Source: Candidatus Gastranaerophilales bacterium
GTDB taxonomy: Bacteria; Cyanobacteriota; Vampirovibrionia; Gastranaerophilales; Gastranaerophilaceae
Reading direction: 5' to 3'
DNA length: 44,740 bases
NCBI GenBank assembly: GCA_944323675.1
Contig: CALUTK010000008.1
Coordinates: 1-44,740 of the forward strand
Translations under genes and position numbers: made by a program
Notes under the pieces: generated by a model
Told to the model about the DNA's origin: nothing
Seen by the model: the letters and a program-made list of their open reading frames with translations, nothing else
Databases searched by the model: none
In this document: piece by piece, positions 1 to 10,099 of the stretch
Numbering within the stretch: position 1 is the stretch's first letter
Layout: every line of letters begins with the position of its first letter

Positions 1-548
1 ATATCCTGCCACATTAACCATTTCGGGCTGCCTTTTTCGTGCGAATCGTTGCGTAATAAATAAGACGGGTGAAAAATTGGCATCATTTTGCTTCCAAAAG
101 GTCCGTCAAACCATTTCCCGCGGACTTTTGTAATTCCTGTTGAGGTATTAAGCATAGAAGATAATGCAACTTTGCCGCAAAGCAGAATAATCCTGGGTTT
201 CAAAATTTCAATCTGCGCATCCAAATAAGCCCTGCAGGCTTCTTTTTCTTCCGGCAACGGGTCTCTGTTATCAGGAGGACGGCATTTAAGGGTATTACAA
301 ATATAAACATCTTTTTTTCTTGAAAGCCCGACTGATTCAAAAATTTTATCAAGAAGCTGACCGGCTTTACCGACAAAAGGTTCACCTTTTTGATCTTCAT
401 AATACCCGGGGGCTTCACCGATAAGCATCATTTTATGATTAGGAACGCCGCCGGAAAAAACAATATTTGTACGGGTCTTGCAAAGTTCACACTTATCACA
501 GTATTCACACATCTGACGAACTTCTTCTAAATCCGATTTAATACTCAT
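1..548 (-). CDS. Uracil-DNA glycosylase, family 4 (C-terminus cut by window edge)
   Basis: Only the N-terminal 182 or so residues are in the window; the gene runs off the left edge without a stop. I read it from the sequence on the minus strand. The first 23 residues carry four cysteines (C14, C17, C20, C23), fitting the iron-sulfur cluster region of family-4 uracil-DNA glycosylases. The catalytic/uracil-binding GEAPG motif follows at about residue 45, then PFVGKAG, CNTLKCRPP (about 83-91) and the late HPSYLLR motif (about 159-165). The family removes uracil from DNA in base-excision repair and resembles the N-terminus of phage SPO1 DNA polymerase. The ATG at 548 is preceded by AAGGAT at a normal distance. 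Family assignment is secure; the missing C-terminus cannot be judged. Confidence 0.93.
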   Translation of the reverse strand, partial: MSIKSDLEEVRQMCEYCDKCELCKTRTNIVFSGGVPNHKMMLIGEAPGYYEDQKGEPFVGKAGQLLDKIFESVGLSRKKDVYICNTLKCRPPDNRDPLPEEKEACRAYLDAQIEILKPRIILLCGKVALSSMLNTSTGITKVRGKWFDGPFGSKMMPIFHPSYLLRNDSHEKGSPKWLMWQD

Positions 549-642
549 ATAAATCCTTAATCTTCAGATAAAAAATAACATAAACAATTATTTTAAACAA
601 ATAAATTTTTACATAAAATATGCTATCGGAAGATTTTTATAC

Positions 643-1019
643 CCCTCTCCCTATGGGAGATGGTAGACTTTCTTAGCGAACTAAGGTGAGCCTAGAAAGT
701 CGGGTGAGGGTAATATCATATCCCCTCGCCCCTTGAGGCGGATTTACACTCTGCCGAACAAAACAATCCGGTGAATTGTTTTGTGAGAGGGGACGGAACG
801 AAGTGAGTCCGGATAGCGAACGGATGGAGCCAGCCGAGCAGAGGCATGAGCGAAGCGAAAGACGAACAACAAACAACGGAAACGTTGAGTTTTCGTTGTT
901 GTTGTGAGCGGTGCCGTTTTACGCGAGGCGTATTTATATGTAGCTCGTAGGCGACACTCCGTGAGCATGGAGTAAATCCAAGACAGGAGAGGGTGGCACG
1001 TAGTGCCGGGTGAGGGGTA
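643..1019. repeat. Composite intergenic repeat island with nested hairpins
   Basis: Non-coding stretch between the glycosylase start and the next repeat block. It begins with a CCCTCTCCC...GGGAGA dyad (644-661) followed by a hairpin with arms GACTTTCT (666-673) and AGAAAGTC (694-701) around a 20-nt loop, then GGGTGAGGG. A second hairpin has arms ACAAAACAAT (758-767) and ATTGTTTTGT (775-784), flanked by CACTCTGCCGA and GAGAGG. Further dyads follow around 790-960, and the block closes with another GGGTGAGGGG at about 1010. Related modules recur near 10.1-10.35, 14.2-14.3, 40.9-41.1 and 44.1-44.7 kb. Short ORFs here are in repeat sequence and I do not call them genes. Confidence 0.8.
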
Positions 1020-1040
1020 AATTTATATTCTTTCTGGTAT

Positions 1041-1402
1041 GTTCACTTTTTCTTTTTTTTGCGATGAAAAAAGAAAAAGTGAACCGAAAAAGAAAAACAC
1101 GCAAAAGTTTCCAGCGTCGCTACGCGCCGCGGAATCAAATGGAAGTAGTTGAAGGCAAAGCCGTCGCACTCAGCTCGTTCGCGCTATCGTGCTGACGCAC
1201 ACGCACACCTGACCTGCCGTGGCAGGTTGCCGAATATATACACGAAGTGCAATAGCGAGGCTTAAAGGTTAAATGTGACGCATTTAACTACATCCATTCG
1301 GTCTTGCGCTGCGAAGCAGCGCTATTATATAGCGTGTTTCTTTTTCTTGGCTGACATTCTTTTTAAGCTTGCATTGCCGCCTGCCCCCGCCACAGGCGGG
1401 AA
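1041..1402. repeat. Mosaic of perfect inverted repeats, non-coding
   Basis: This block opens with an 18-bp perfect inverted repeat (1041-1058 and 1067-1084; arm starts GTTCACTTTTTC) around the 8-nt loop TTGCGATG. Inside the remainder are ACCTGCC/GGCAGGT (1212-1227), GTTAAATG/CATTTAAC (1268-1275 and 1281-1288), GCGCTGC/GCAGCGC (1306-1322) and CCCGCC/GGCGGG (near 1388-1402). An A-rich stretch near 1090-1102 and GCGTGTTTC at 1332-1340 form an imperfect outer pair. No coding signal is seen. Base composition is visibly more GC-rich than the flanking genes. The stretch from 1403 to 1460 shows nothing I recognise. Confidence 0.75.
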
Positions 1403-1460
1403 CTCTCTCCGTCAATGGGCGAGGAGAATTTGTTTCTTCCGATAACATATATTACATTTG

Positions 1461-1489
1461 AAAAAGCCGGCTTGAAGCCGGCTTTTTCT
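1461..1489 (-). terminator. Intrinsic terminator of ahcY
   Basis: AAAAAGCCGGCTT and its complement enclose a 2-3-nt loop, giving a GC-rich stem bordered by A and T runs on both sides. It lies just past the ahcY stop on the minus strand. The symmetry would let it stop transcription from either side. Confidence 0.88.
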
Positions 1490-1497
1490 GTTTATTT

Positions 1498-2778
<1,281 letters not shown>

Positions 2779-2823
2779 TTAGGTGTTTTCCGCATTCTTC
2801 CGCGGCAGTAACATTACAACAGA

Positions 2824-2852
2824 ATTATAAAAATTAAATAAAAGAATAGCAA
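2824..2852 (-). promoter_or_regulatory. Promoter of ahcY
   Basis: On the minus strand TTGCTA (2847-2852) and a perfect TATAAT (2824-2829) are separated by 17 nt. Transcription would start near 2817, leaving a leader of about 50 nt with a normal Shine-Dalgarno sequence. Confidence 0.6.
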
Positions 2853-2972
2853 CAATTTGTAATGTTTTGTTTAATTAAGAATATTTTTATGTAAAAATTT
2901 CTTAATATAATGGCCTCGTTTGGCAAACTTTAATATTCACGTTTGTTATATTGACAGAAGTAAGGAGTGTTT

Positions 2973-5900
2973 GTGAAAGTAAATTTTGAAAAAAATCATG
3001 CCCCAAACGGCATAGCATTTAAGGGATATAAACCGGTAAAATCCGACCTCGGATATAACATGTATGAGTTTAATTATACGTTTGACGATCATAATTATGA
3101 TTGTTATCTTGAGCTTTGCGCAGTGGAAGATGACGGGAACGGGAATTATCAGAACAGACGGGCTTTAAAAAATTTTGATAAAAATACGGAATCTTTAAAA
3201 CTCAAATGCGGTCCAAACAGGATTAGTCTTGCCGAACATTATAACCTTAATTCTGATACCCCTTTTGCTTATCATTACAGAATTACCCCTAAAGGCAAAC
3301 CGGATCAGACTCTCAAATATGATGTTGACGCCGGTGATATTATAGATTTCACAAACGGAGGTTCAAAAGCTCATTTAATATTTAACATTGTGGTTCCGGG
3401 CAGAACAAGAGGGACAAGAGGCGGTGCAGGTATTCTTGCTATTCCGGATTCTTATAATGCAATGTATGCTTACGATAAAGACGGTAAAATTATTCCGAAT
3501 ATAAAATATGTGGATGCCGTAAAAAGTACAAAACATTTTTCAAATAAAATAGGCGGATCTCTTGCAGGTATTGAACATGACCTTGAGGCAGGCAAGCTTG
3601 ACCAGTATTCGAAAATATATCTTACTCCGTTTGCAACTGACGACAGCCTAACCCCGCACTCTTACTGGGGTAAAAACTTCTTCCAGATTGCGCAGTCTCT
3701 CGGAAATATTGATAACTACGCTTCTTTACAGAAAAAACTGTTTGTAAAAGACAAAAACCTTGTTTCCGACGCGGCTTTGTGTAATGAAGGATTGGAAGGT
3801 ATCCATTTTCAGCATATTTTAAAATGGGGCAAAAAATCTTATGCCTATAACTGGTTCAGAGCTGATTTGGATCAGGGACCTTTCGGACTTGGCGTACTGA
3901 GCAGAAAGAAAAGCTTTATTTCTCATAAAATTGTGAACTCTCCGTATATATTTACCCAGCAGTCTTCAGGAAAGATAACCTGGAAAAAAGCACCTGTCTG
4001 GAACGGGAAAGGAGAACAGGGCAACAAATACGATCCTAAGAGTCCTACTTATATCCAAATTCTGGATATGGATCTTGTAACTCCTGATGAAAAAAACAGT
4101 AATTCAATGAGATTACAGGCATATTCAAAACTTGATACAGGCAACCCGTATAAAAAGGTTACACATAACGATACGGTAATTTTATATTCACACGAAATAA
4201 ATCCTGAAACATATCTTGATAATATTAAACGCCTGAATGACTTGAATAACTCCAGACCTGACGGACAGTATTTCCCTATACATTCATATGAGGCAACAAG
4301 AGTCCTTACTAAATTCGAGTTCTTTAACTATGAAGGCAAATTTGAAGGGAATAAAGAAGATTGGGATGCAAATGTCGATGTTGCTAAACTGAATTACTCA
4401 TATTCAAACTACAATACGCAATACGCAAAAGAACATATTCCTTTAGAGAAACGAAATGAATATAAAGCAATGATAAAGCGGAAGAATACCGAAGTTCAGG
4501 ATTATGCAATAACATCCGCCAAATATTGGACAGAGAAAACAAATCAGATTCTGAATCTTTATGTTGCCCAAAATCTAAAGAATATTTCAGGCAAAAATGC
4601 TTCCGATATTATGAATTTGATACGTGAAGAAATTAAAAACGGCAAAATGCCTGCGTCTGCAGAAATTGTATTAAACGAAAAAGCTATCAAAAATGTTATT
4701 GACGGAAATTATAATCTTCACGGAGCAGATAATGTAGAAAGCTTTAAAGATATGACTGTTCAATTGATGATGGATTTACCTCTCGATTCAATTGAATTAG
4801 GAGATAATATTGCGGCTGTTTTTGCATCGCCGTATCTTACAAAGCGTGCAACAGATCCTGCTCAAATCGGGAAATCCCGTTATATATTAATGAAATATGG
4901 TAATCCTCATTTAACTGATGAATACAGAAATGCTTATCTCAAGATGAATAAATTGTATGAGCATGAAATGAGTGATTTTGCGCAGGATATATTAAAACGA
5001 TTGGGCGAAAAACTTCCGAAAGAGCAGCGTTTAAGTCTTGGAGATAATGCCAGCCCTTATGGGAAATATGTTCTGCAGCTGTTGGCTCCGGAAATAGCAA
5101 AATTTGCTATTATTAAAGGGCTTTTCCCTAATGCTGACGCACAGATAAAAGCTGACGGCGGGATTGCGTATGATTACGATAAACTGAAAAAGACCTCAAT
5201 GCAGGCTCTCGGGATTTATCCGACATGTCCTGAGGATGAGGCATTATCTCTCATCAACAGACTCCGCGGCAAAGATATTGTCCATAAAGGTATCCCTGGT
5301 ATAAGCGAAGATGACAGAAAGCTTCTGGCTAATGCATTATATAAAATGATTGAGGGAACCGATTTAACAAGCTTTAAGCTTGCAGAAATGATTGTTGACA
5401 GAACTCAGGCCGGTCTTGATTGGAGAATTGACGCGGCAAAAGATATAATGGATAAAGAATCTCTCCTGAGCAAAAGAACTGCTTTTGAAAAAAGCTGGGA
5501 TCAGGTAATCAAATTCTGGAAGAAATTTGCGGATGTTGTGTACAAAGCGAACCCTAATTCTTATCTTGTAGCGGAAATTACCGATGAAAAGACATTGCGT
5601 AATGCAGGCGGCGGTAAAGCTTCTCCTAAATATGTATATGAGAAAGATATAATTACAAAATTCTTACGGGAAACGGGCGTAACTTCTACTGCAAATTATG
5701 CATACTTCTTCTCTGATATCCCGGGAATTTTCTCAAAAAGCTATGAAAAATATTCGGAAGGAAATATTTTCCAAGGAACAAAAGTTTATGAAGTAATCAA
5801 AAATAATGACTTCCTGCACTCAGGGCCTCTGGATTCAATTCTTTATTCATACAACTTTGTAGACAACCACGATAAACCGCGGGCGCTTCATATGATGGCT

Positions 5901-7268
5901 CTGGACAGCCAGTTATTCTACTCTCAAAATCTGAATAAAAATTCATATGATATGAGTATCCATGATCCGGCATTTAAGGAAAAAGAAAAAGCTTTCAGAG
6001 TTTTCAATAACAGATTTTTTGAAAATGTAGAAAAGCAGGAAGTTGATAAATATAACTTTATGCGCAAAAGTGCAAAAGCCGCAGCAATGGGTGAGGCTCT
6101 GAACAATGCCTTCGGCCGTGCGCTTGAAGCTCTTGAAAAGAAAGGCTCCATAAATGGAGAATACCGTGATAAATTGTATCAGGCCATTGCGCCTTCTATA
6201 AGTGATCTTGCAAACGGTAATTACTTAGGTAAGACATTTGAAGCAGATGCGTTCGGCACACGTCCGTTTGATATTACAATTCAAACAGTTGTAAATCAGG
6301 CAAAGGCAAAACACGGAATGGAAATCAATAAAGCACTTGAAGATGAATTGAAAAAAACAACTTTCTATATGTGCATTGATCCAGCAATCTCAAAACTGCT
6401 TGGAATTATGAAATTTTTGGTTTCATTGCCTGGTATACCGACAATGTTTGCAGGTGACGACATCGGAGCAACAGGATACGAAGAACTTACACGAAACATC
6501 TTCCTGCAGAATCGTTCTGTAATCCACCACGAGTGGCTTGAAGACTCTCCGGACGGGCTTGACTTCATAAAAACCCATAAAGCAGAATTTGATGCAATAA
6601 TGGCAATGCGTAAACGTCCGGAATTACAGGCGTTGAATGACGGTGCGCCGGTTCTTTTACAGCTGCAGGGCGGCAAATTTAATCAGGACGGCAAAGATAT
6701 TGAAATTAAACTGCCTGCAATATTACGTCACAGTACTGACGGCAGAATGGCAATTTCAGTATTTAATACTGTCGGAGTAACACACGATTTTGATAAGTAC
6801 AATGATCCCGGAAAATATCCTGTAAGTATCGGCGGAATTAACCTTGATTTTAATGATGAAGACAAAACAGGACTTAAAGCGGGCTTGCCGGGCGGAACTG
6901 AATTCGTCAACGCGGCAGATCCTAACGAAAAGTTTGTCGTAAAACAGGAAGGTAATCATTATTACATCTCCCACTATGATGAAAAATCGCCGATAATCCT
7001 GAAAGATAATACACTTGTTCTTTATCACGTGCCGCAGCATGTACAGAAAGATATTGATAAATTAAGAGCAATTCAATCAGCTATAAAAACCCCGGAGACA
7101 AAGGATAAAAACACATTCCGGAAAATTAAAAAGATGGCAGCTGATAAAACAGCATTCTCCGGGCGCTCAAGACAGTTGTATAACCCTCAGTATAACTTTG
7201 TTTCAAATCCTTATACACAGGCTAAAAAGGCTGAAACAGGCTCAAAATTATCATTAATTGCAAAATAA
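2973..7268 (+). CDS. Giant GH13-family alpha-glucan enzyme with a large internal insertion
   Basis: A 1431-residue protein with the late GH13 (alpha-amylase clan) signatures. DWRID at 816-820 holds the nucleophile Asp820, YLVAEITD holds the acid/base Glu868, and VDNHD ends in the transition-state Asp967. LPGIPTMFAGDDIG (just before 1160) matches the end of the barrel. The barrel start is near residues 200-275 (YLTPFATDDSLTPHSYWG), but region I reads VSDAALCNEGL and lacks the usual DxxxNH. About 540 residues separate regions I and II, against roughly 100 in ordinary members, so a large mostly helical insertion sits in the barrel. There is no signal peptide, so it probably works in the cytosol on glycogen or maltodextrin (inference). 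I chose the GTG at 2973 because AAGGAG (2962-2967) lies five bases before it; the upstream GTG at 2967 overlaps that site. Confidence 0.85.
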   Translation: MKVNFEKNHAPNGIAFKGYKPVKSDLGYNMYEFNYTFDDHNYDCYLELCAVEDDGNGNYQNRRALKNFDKNTESLKLKCGPNRISLAEHYNLNSDTPFAYHYRITPKGKPDQTLKYDVDAGDIIDFTNGGSKAHLIFNIVVPGRTRGTRGGAGILAIPDSYNAMYAYDKDGKIIPNIKYVDAVKSTKHFSNKIGGSLAGIEHDLEAGKLDQYSKIYLTPFATDDSLTPHSYWGKNFFQIAQSLGNIDNYASLQKKLFVKDKNLVSDAALCNEGLEGIHFQHILKWGKKSYAYNWFRADLDQGPFGLGVLSRKKSFISHKIVNSPYIFTQQSSGKITWKKAPVWNGKGEQGNKYDPKSPTYIQILDMDLVTPDEKNSNSMRLQAYSKLDTGNPYKKVTHNDTVILYSHEINPETYLDNIKRLNDLNNSRPDGQYFPIHSYEATRVLTKFEFFNYEGKFEGNKEDWDANVDVAKLNYSYSNYNTQYAKEHIPLEKRNEYKAMIKRKNTEVQDYAITSAKYWTEKTNQILNLYVAQNLKNISGKNASDIMNLIREEIKNGKMPASAEIVLNEKAIKNVIDGNYNLHGADNVESFKDMTVQLMMDLPLDSIELGDNIAAVFASPYLTKRATDPAQIGKSRYILMKYGNPHLTDEYRNAYLKMNKLYEHEMSDFAQDILKRLGEKLPKEQRLSLGDNASPYGKYVLQLLAPEIAKFAIIKGLFPNADAQIKADGGIAYDYDKLKKTSMQALGIYPTCPEDEALSLINRLRGKDIVHKGIPGISEDDRKLLANALYKMIEGTDLTSFKLAEMIVDRTQAGLDWRIDAAKDIMDKESLLSKRTAFEKSWDQVIKFWKKFADVVYKANPNSYLVAEITDEKTLRNAGGGKASPKYVYEKDIITKFLRETGVTSTANYAYFFSDIPGIFSKSYEKYSEGNIFQGTKVYEVIKNNDFLHSGPLDSILYSYNFVDNHDKPRALHMMALDSQLFYSQNLNKNSYDMSIHDPAFKEKEKAFRVFNNRFFENVEKQEVDKYNFMRKSAKAAAMGEALNNAFGRALEALEKKGSINGEYRDKLYQAIAPSISDLANGNYLGKTFEADAFGTRPFDITIQTVVNQAKAKHGMEINKALEDELKKTTFYMCIDPAISKLLGIMKFLVSLPGIPTMFAGDDIGATGYEELTRNIFLQNRSVIHHEWLEDSPDGLDFIKTHKAEFDAIMAMRKRPELQALNDGAPVLLQLQGGKFNQDGKDIEIKLPAILRHSTDGRMAISVFNTVGVTHDFDKYNDPGKYPVSIGGINLDFNDEDKTGLKAGLPGGTEFVNAADPNEKFVVKQEGNHYYISHYDEKSPIILKDNTLVLYHVPQHVQKDIDKLRAIQSAIKTPETKDKNTFRKIKKMAADKTAFSGRSRQLYNPQYNFVSNPYTQAKKAETGSKLSLIAK

Positions 7269-7449
7269 ACAGGGGCATAAATAGTTATTACAGCAAAGAA
7301 GCGTCTTAGAATCTTTTCATAGATGGGTAAATAGATGTTACAGGAAAAACCTTTGCAAAAGTAAAGTATTCTCATATCACATTTATATTTACCGCGTACT
7401 GTTCTTTTTATAAAACAGCAGGTTTGAACGCCACGCGAAAAAACTTCTT

Positions 7450-8670
7450 TTATCTGCTTAAAATACTCCAATCTCCGGCAGTTTTTTCAAGGATTGTTTT
7501 GGTATCTGCTTTATTTAAAAGAACCTGCTGAACTGCTGTGTTTATAAGATTATTAATATCTTTCTGGTTTCTTGAAGACAGGAAAACCGGCTCAACTCTA
7601 TTAAGCTGTCTTGCACTGATAACACGAGCTTTTGCCATTAAGTCATTCTCGTTATATTTTGTGTAAAAACTGTCCTGCAGCGCTTTATTATTTGTTGCGA
7701 TTACGTTTGTGAGTTTTGCGATTTTTAGCTGGTTTTGTTCATTTGTTAAAAATAGCGCAAATTTGAGGGCTTCTTCTTTGTGTTTTGCTTTCAATGGAAT
7801 TATAAAATTCATTAGAGAAAAATCGTATTGTCCGAGTTCGCCTGTAATCTGAGGCGCGACATCCGTAACTTTATAGGTCGAAGGGGCATTTTCTTTAATC
7901 ATTGTGAGAAAATTTGCACCTGCCTGAAATAGGACAATATTCCCTGACATATATTTTTCCAGAGCCTCACGGTGGGTCTGGGTTACGGATTCTTTCGGGA
8001 TAAGGTCTTTTTGGTAAAGGGTTTTATAAAAATTAAACACTTCTATGGATTTATCAGAGGCAATTTTATCAGGAGAATTTATCCCGTATTTATTGAGAAT
8101 TTTAAGCATGGTATCGTTTTCGGTGATATTCGGCAGTGTTACGTAAGCACCTGTTTTTTCTCTAATTGCGGGTGCTATGGTGCCCATTTCTTCATAAGTT
8201 GCCGGAACTTTGACGCCTGTTTTGCCGATTAATTGTTTATTATAAATAGTGACGGCAGATGTTGCGTACCACGGGATTGAATAGAGTTTACCGTTGGTTT
8301 CAAGCGATTTTAAAATTCCTTGATTAAATTGAGTCGTTTTACTCCTGTCAATTTCTGCAAGGGCGCCTTTTTGCGCAAGAGTTGCGGTGAAATCGGGATT
8401 AAGGTTAATCAAATCAGGCGGATTATCGCTCAAGACCGAGGCCAGAGTCCTTTTTTCGCCTTCAGAAAAGGGGACGTCAATCCATTTGATTTTAATTCCC
8501 GGATTTTCTCTCTCAAAATCTTTTATGACTCCGTTCATATAATCCGAAAAATCGCTCATCTGTAAAGTCCAGACAATTACTTCGTTTTTGTTTGTATCTT
8601 TTTTAGGTGCACAATATATTGCACAGAGTGAAATTATCAGGATAATCAGAACAGAGATAAGTTTTTTCAT
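7450..8670 (-). CDS. Extracellular solute-binding protein, sugar ABC type, probable lipoprotein
   Basis: A 406-residue protein of the family-1 bacterial solute-binding fold (maltose/sugar type). The N-terminus is Lys-Lys, a hydrophobic run, then cysteines at 16 and 20 (SLCAIYC). Neither site is a textbook lipobox, but one of them probably carries the lipid. Typical family stretches are FERENPGIKIKWIDVPFSE near 50, LYSIPWYATSAVTIYNK near 130 and a late ALKFALFLTNEQNQ. It would capture a sugar or oligosaccharide outside the membrane for an ABC importer. No permease or ATPase gene lies nearby, so it must share a transporter encoded elsewhere. It is convergent with the GH13 gene, which suggests a glucan substrate (inference). 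AGAGGG stands six bases before the ATG. Confidence 0.88.
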   Translation of the reverse strand: MKKLISVLIILIISLCAIYCAPKKDTNKNEVIVWTLQMSDFSDYMNGVIKDFERENPGIKIKWIDVPFSEGEKRTLASVLSDNPPDLINLNPDFTATLAQKGALAEIDRSKTTQFNQGILKSLETNGKLYSIPWYATSAVTIYNKQLIGKTGVKVPATYEEMGTIAPAIREKTGAYVTLPNITENDTMLKILNKYGINSPDKIASDKSIEVFNFYKTLYQKDLIPKESVTQTHREALEKYMSGNIVLFQAGANFLTMIKENAPSTYKVTDVAPQITGELGQYDFSLMNFIIPLKAKHKEEALKFALFLTNEQNQLKIAKLTNVIATNNKALQDSFYTKYNENDLMAKARVISARQLNRVEPVFLSSRNQKDINNLINTAVQQVLLNKADTKTILEKTAGDWSILSR

Positions 8671-8691
8671 TTTAAGCCCTCTTTTACCGGA

Positions 8692-8763
8692 GTAATAATT
8701 TTTATTTTCTCGGACACGCTTCCGCCCTGCTCACGCTATCGCCTCGAAAATAAAAATTATTAC
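8692..8763. repeat. 18-bp perfect inverted repeat with GC-rich loop
   Basis: Arms at 8692-8709 (GTAATAATTTTTATTTTC) and 8746-8763 are perfect complements around a 36-nt GC-rich loop. The element fills the space between the divergent solute-binding-protein and rarA genes and stops just before the rarA -35 box. The AT-rich arms match the local composition; the loop does not. Confidence 0.85.
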
Positions 8764-8768
8764 CCGGT

Positions 8769-8796
8769 TTGAATTAATGTTCTTTAATGCTACAAT
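8769..8796 (+). promoter_or_regulatory. Promoter of rarA placed for a leaderless mRNA
   Basis: TTGAAT (8769-8774), 16 nt, TACAAT (8791-8796). The ATG begins six nt after the -10 box, where transcription should start. No Shine-Dalgarno sequence is present. Confidence 0.6.
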
Positions 8797-8802
8797 TATA
8801 CT

Positions 8803-10038
8803 ATGAATAATCTTTTTACGGAACTGGAAAACCAAAATAAGCAGATTCCGCTCGCGGAACTTTTGAGACCAAAGACTATTGAGGAATTTTTGGGGCAGAG
8901 CAATGTTGTGTCGCCGAACAGCCCAATTTTGAATCTTCTAAAAACGAACAGGCTGTTTTCCATGATTTTCTGGGGAACTCCTGGGTGCGGAAAGACAACG
9001 CTTGCGCGTCTTATTGCCACAAAAACCAATGCGAATTTTATAGAAATTTCCGCGGTGACGTCAGGGGTTAAGGATATAAAAGACGCTGTTGAAAACGCAA
9101 AAATGGCACTCAGGAGCGGAACCAAGACGATTCTTTTTATTGATGAAATTCACAGATATTCAAAGACCCAGCAGGATGCATTATTGCCTCATCTTGAGAA
9201 CGGAACCCTTTTCCTTATCGGGTCTACTACTGAGAATCCTTCTTTTCAGGTCGTGCCGGCGCTTTTGTCAAGGGTTCAGGTTGTAAGATTGAATTCTATT
9301 GATGATGAGAGTATGCAAAAGATTATTATGCGCGGGTTTTCATATCTTGCAAAGCACTATGTTCCGATGGACTGCGAGGGCGGAGTACTGGATTTTATTG
9401 TGAACCTTGCACGCGGGGATGCAAGATATGCGCTTAACGTTGTCGAGAACGCGTATTTTGCAAGCGATTTAATTGACGGCAGACGGAACCTTACAGTCAG
9501 AATCATTGAAGAAATCTGCCAGAAGAGGAATACAAGGTATTCCCAGCAGGAGCATTACGATTGCGCGTCTGCTTTTCAAAAGAGTTTAAGAGGGTCTGAT
9601 CCTGACGCAGCGATTTATTATCTTGCAAAAATGATTGCGGCGGGCGAGGATCCGAGGTTTATAGCAAGAAGGCTAATTACCTGTTCAGCAGAAGATGTCG
9701 GAAACGCAGATCCGAATGCATTAAACGTTGCATTGAATGCATATAAAGCCGTGGAACTTTTAGGGCTGCCGGAAGGTAGGATTCCGCTTGCGCAGGCTGT
9801 AATTTATGTAGCCCGCGCGCCAAAGTCAAATGAAACTGTTTGCGCAATTGACGCAGCACTCAGCGATATTGAAAGCGGCAAAGATTTTCCGCCGCCTATG
9901 CATTTAAGGGACGCGCATTATAAAGACGCGAAAAAATACGGTTTCGGGATAGGTTATGTTTACTCGCACGACGCACCTGATGTTAAACAGCAGTTTTTGC
10001 CGGATGAACTTGTCGGAACAAAATACGTGAAGGATTGA
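8803..10038 (+). CDS. rarA: Replication-associated recombination protein A (AAA ATPase)
   Basis: RarA/MgsA belongs to the clamp-loader AAA+ ATPases and acts at stalled replication forks. The 411-residue protein has PLAELLRPKTIEEFLGQ at the start, a Walker A GTPGCGKTT near residue 59, a Walker B ILFIDEIHR near 109, the sensor-1 region LIGSTTENPSF near 146, and arginine-finger LLSRVQV soon after. The C-terminal half matches the family's tetramerisation region (DPDAAIYYLAKMIAAGEDPRFIARRL). Length is close to the usual 420-450. The ATG at 8803 has no ribosome binding site and sits right behind a -10 box, so the mRNA is probably leaderless. It is transcribed alone and is convergent with the adhesin gene. 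Confidence 0.95.
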   Translation: MNNLFTELENQNKQIPLAELLRPKTIEEFLGQSNVVSPNSPILNLLKTNRLFSMIFWGTPGCGKTTLARLIATKTNANFIEISAVTSGVKDIKDAVENAKMALRSGTKTILFIDEIHRYSKTQQDALLPHLENGTLFLIGSTTENPSFQVVPALLSRVQVVRLNSIDDESMQKIIMRGFSYLAKHYVPMDCEGGVLDFIVNLARGDARYALNVVENAYFASDLIDGRRNLTVRIIEEICQKRNTRYSQQEHYDCASAFQKSLRGSDPDAAIYYLAKMIAAGEDPRFIARRLITCSAEDVGNADPNALNVALNAYKAVELLGLPEGRIPLAQAVIYVARAPKSNETVCAIDAALSDIESGKDFPPPMHLRDAHYKDAKKYGFGIGYVYSHDAPDVKQQFLPDELVGTKYVKD

Positions 10039-10099
10039 TAAAAAGTTACTAAGCTACTGGGGCGCGTGGCACTAAGTTTAAAAGTGATGGGTAAATAAG

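Noticed and set aside
673..968. Minus-strand open frames in the first repeat island
   Set aside because: They follow repeat modules that recur elsewhere in other frames; no start signals.
1010..1195. Lys/Arg-rich open frame inside the palindrome block
   Set aside because: Built from the inverted repeat arms, no ribosome binding site, and the frame reflects A-rich repeat sequence.
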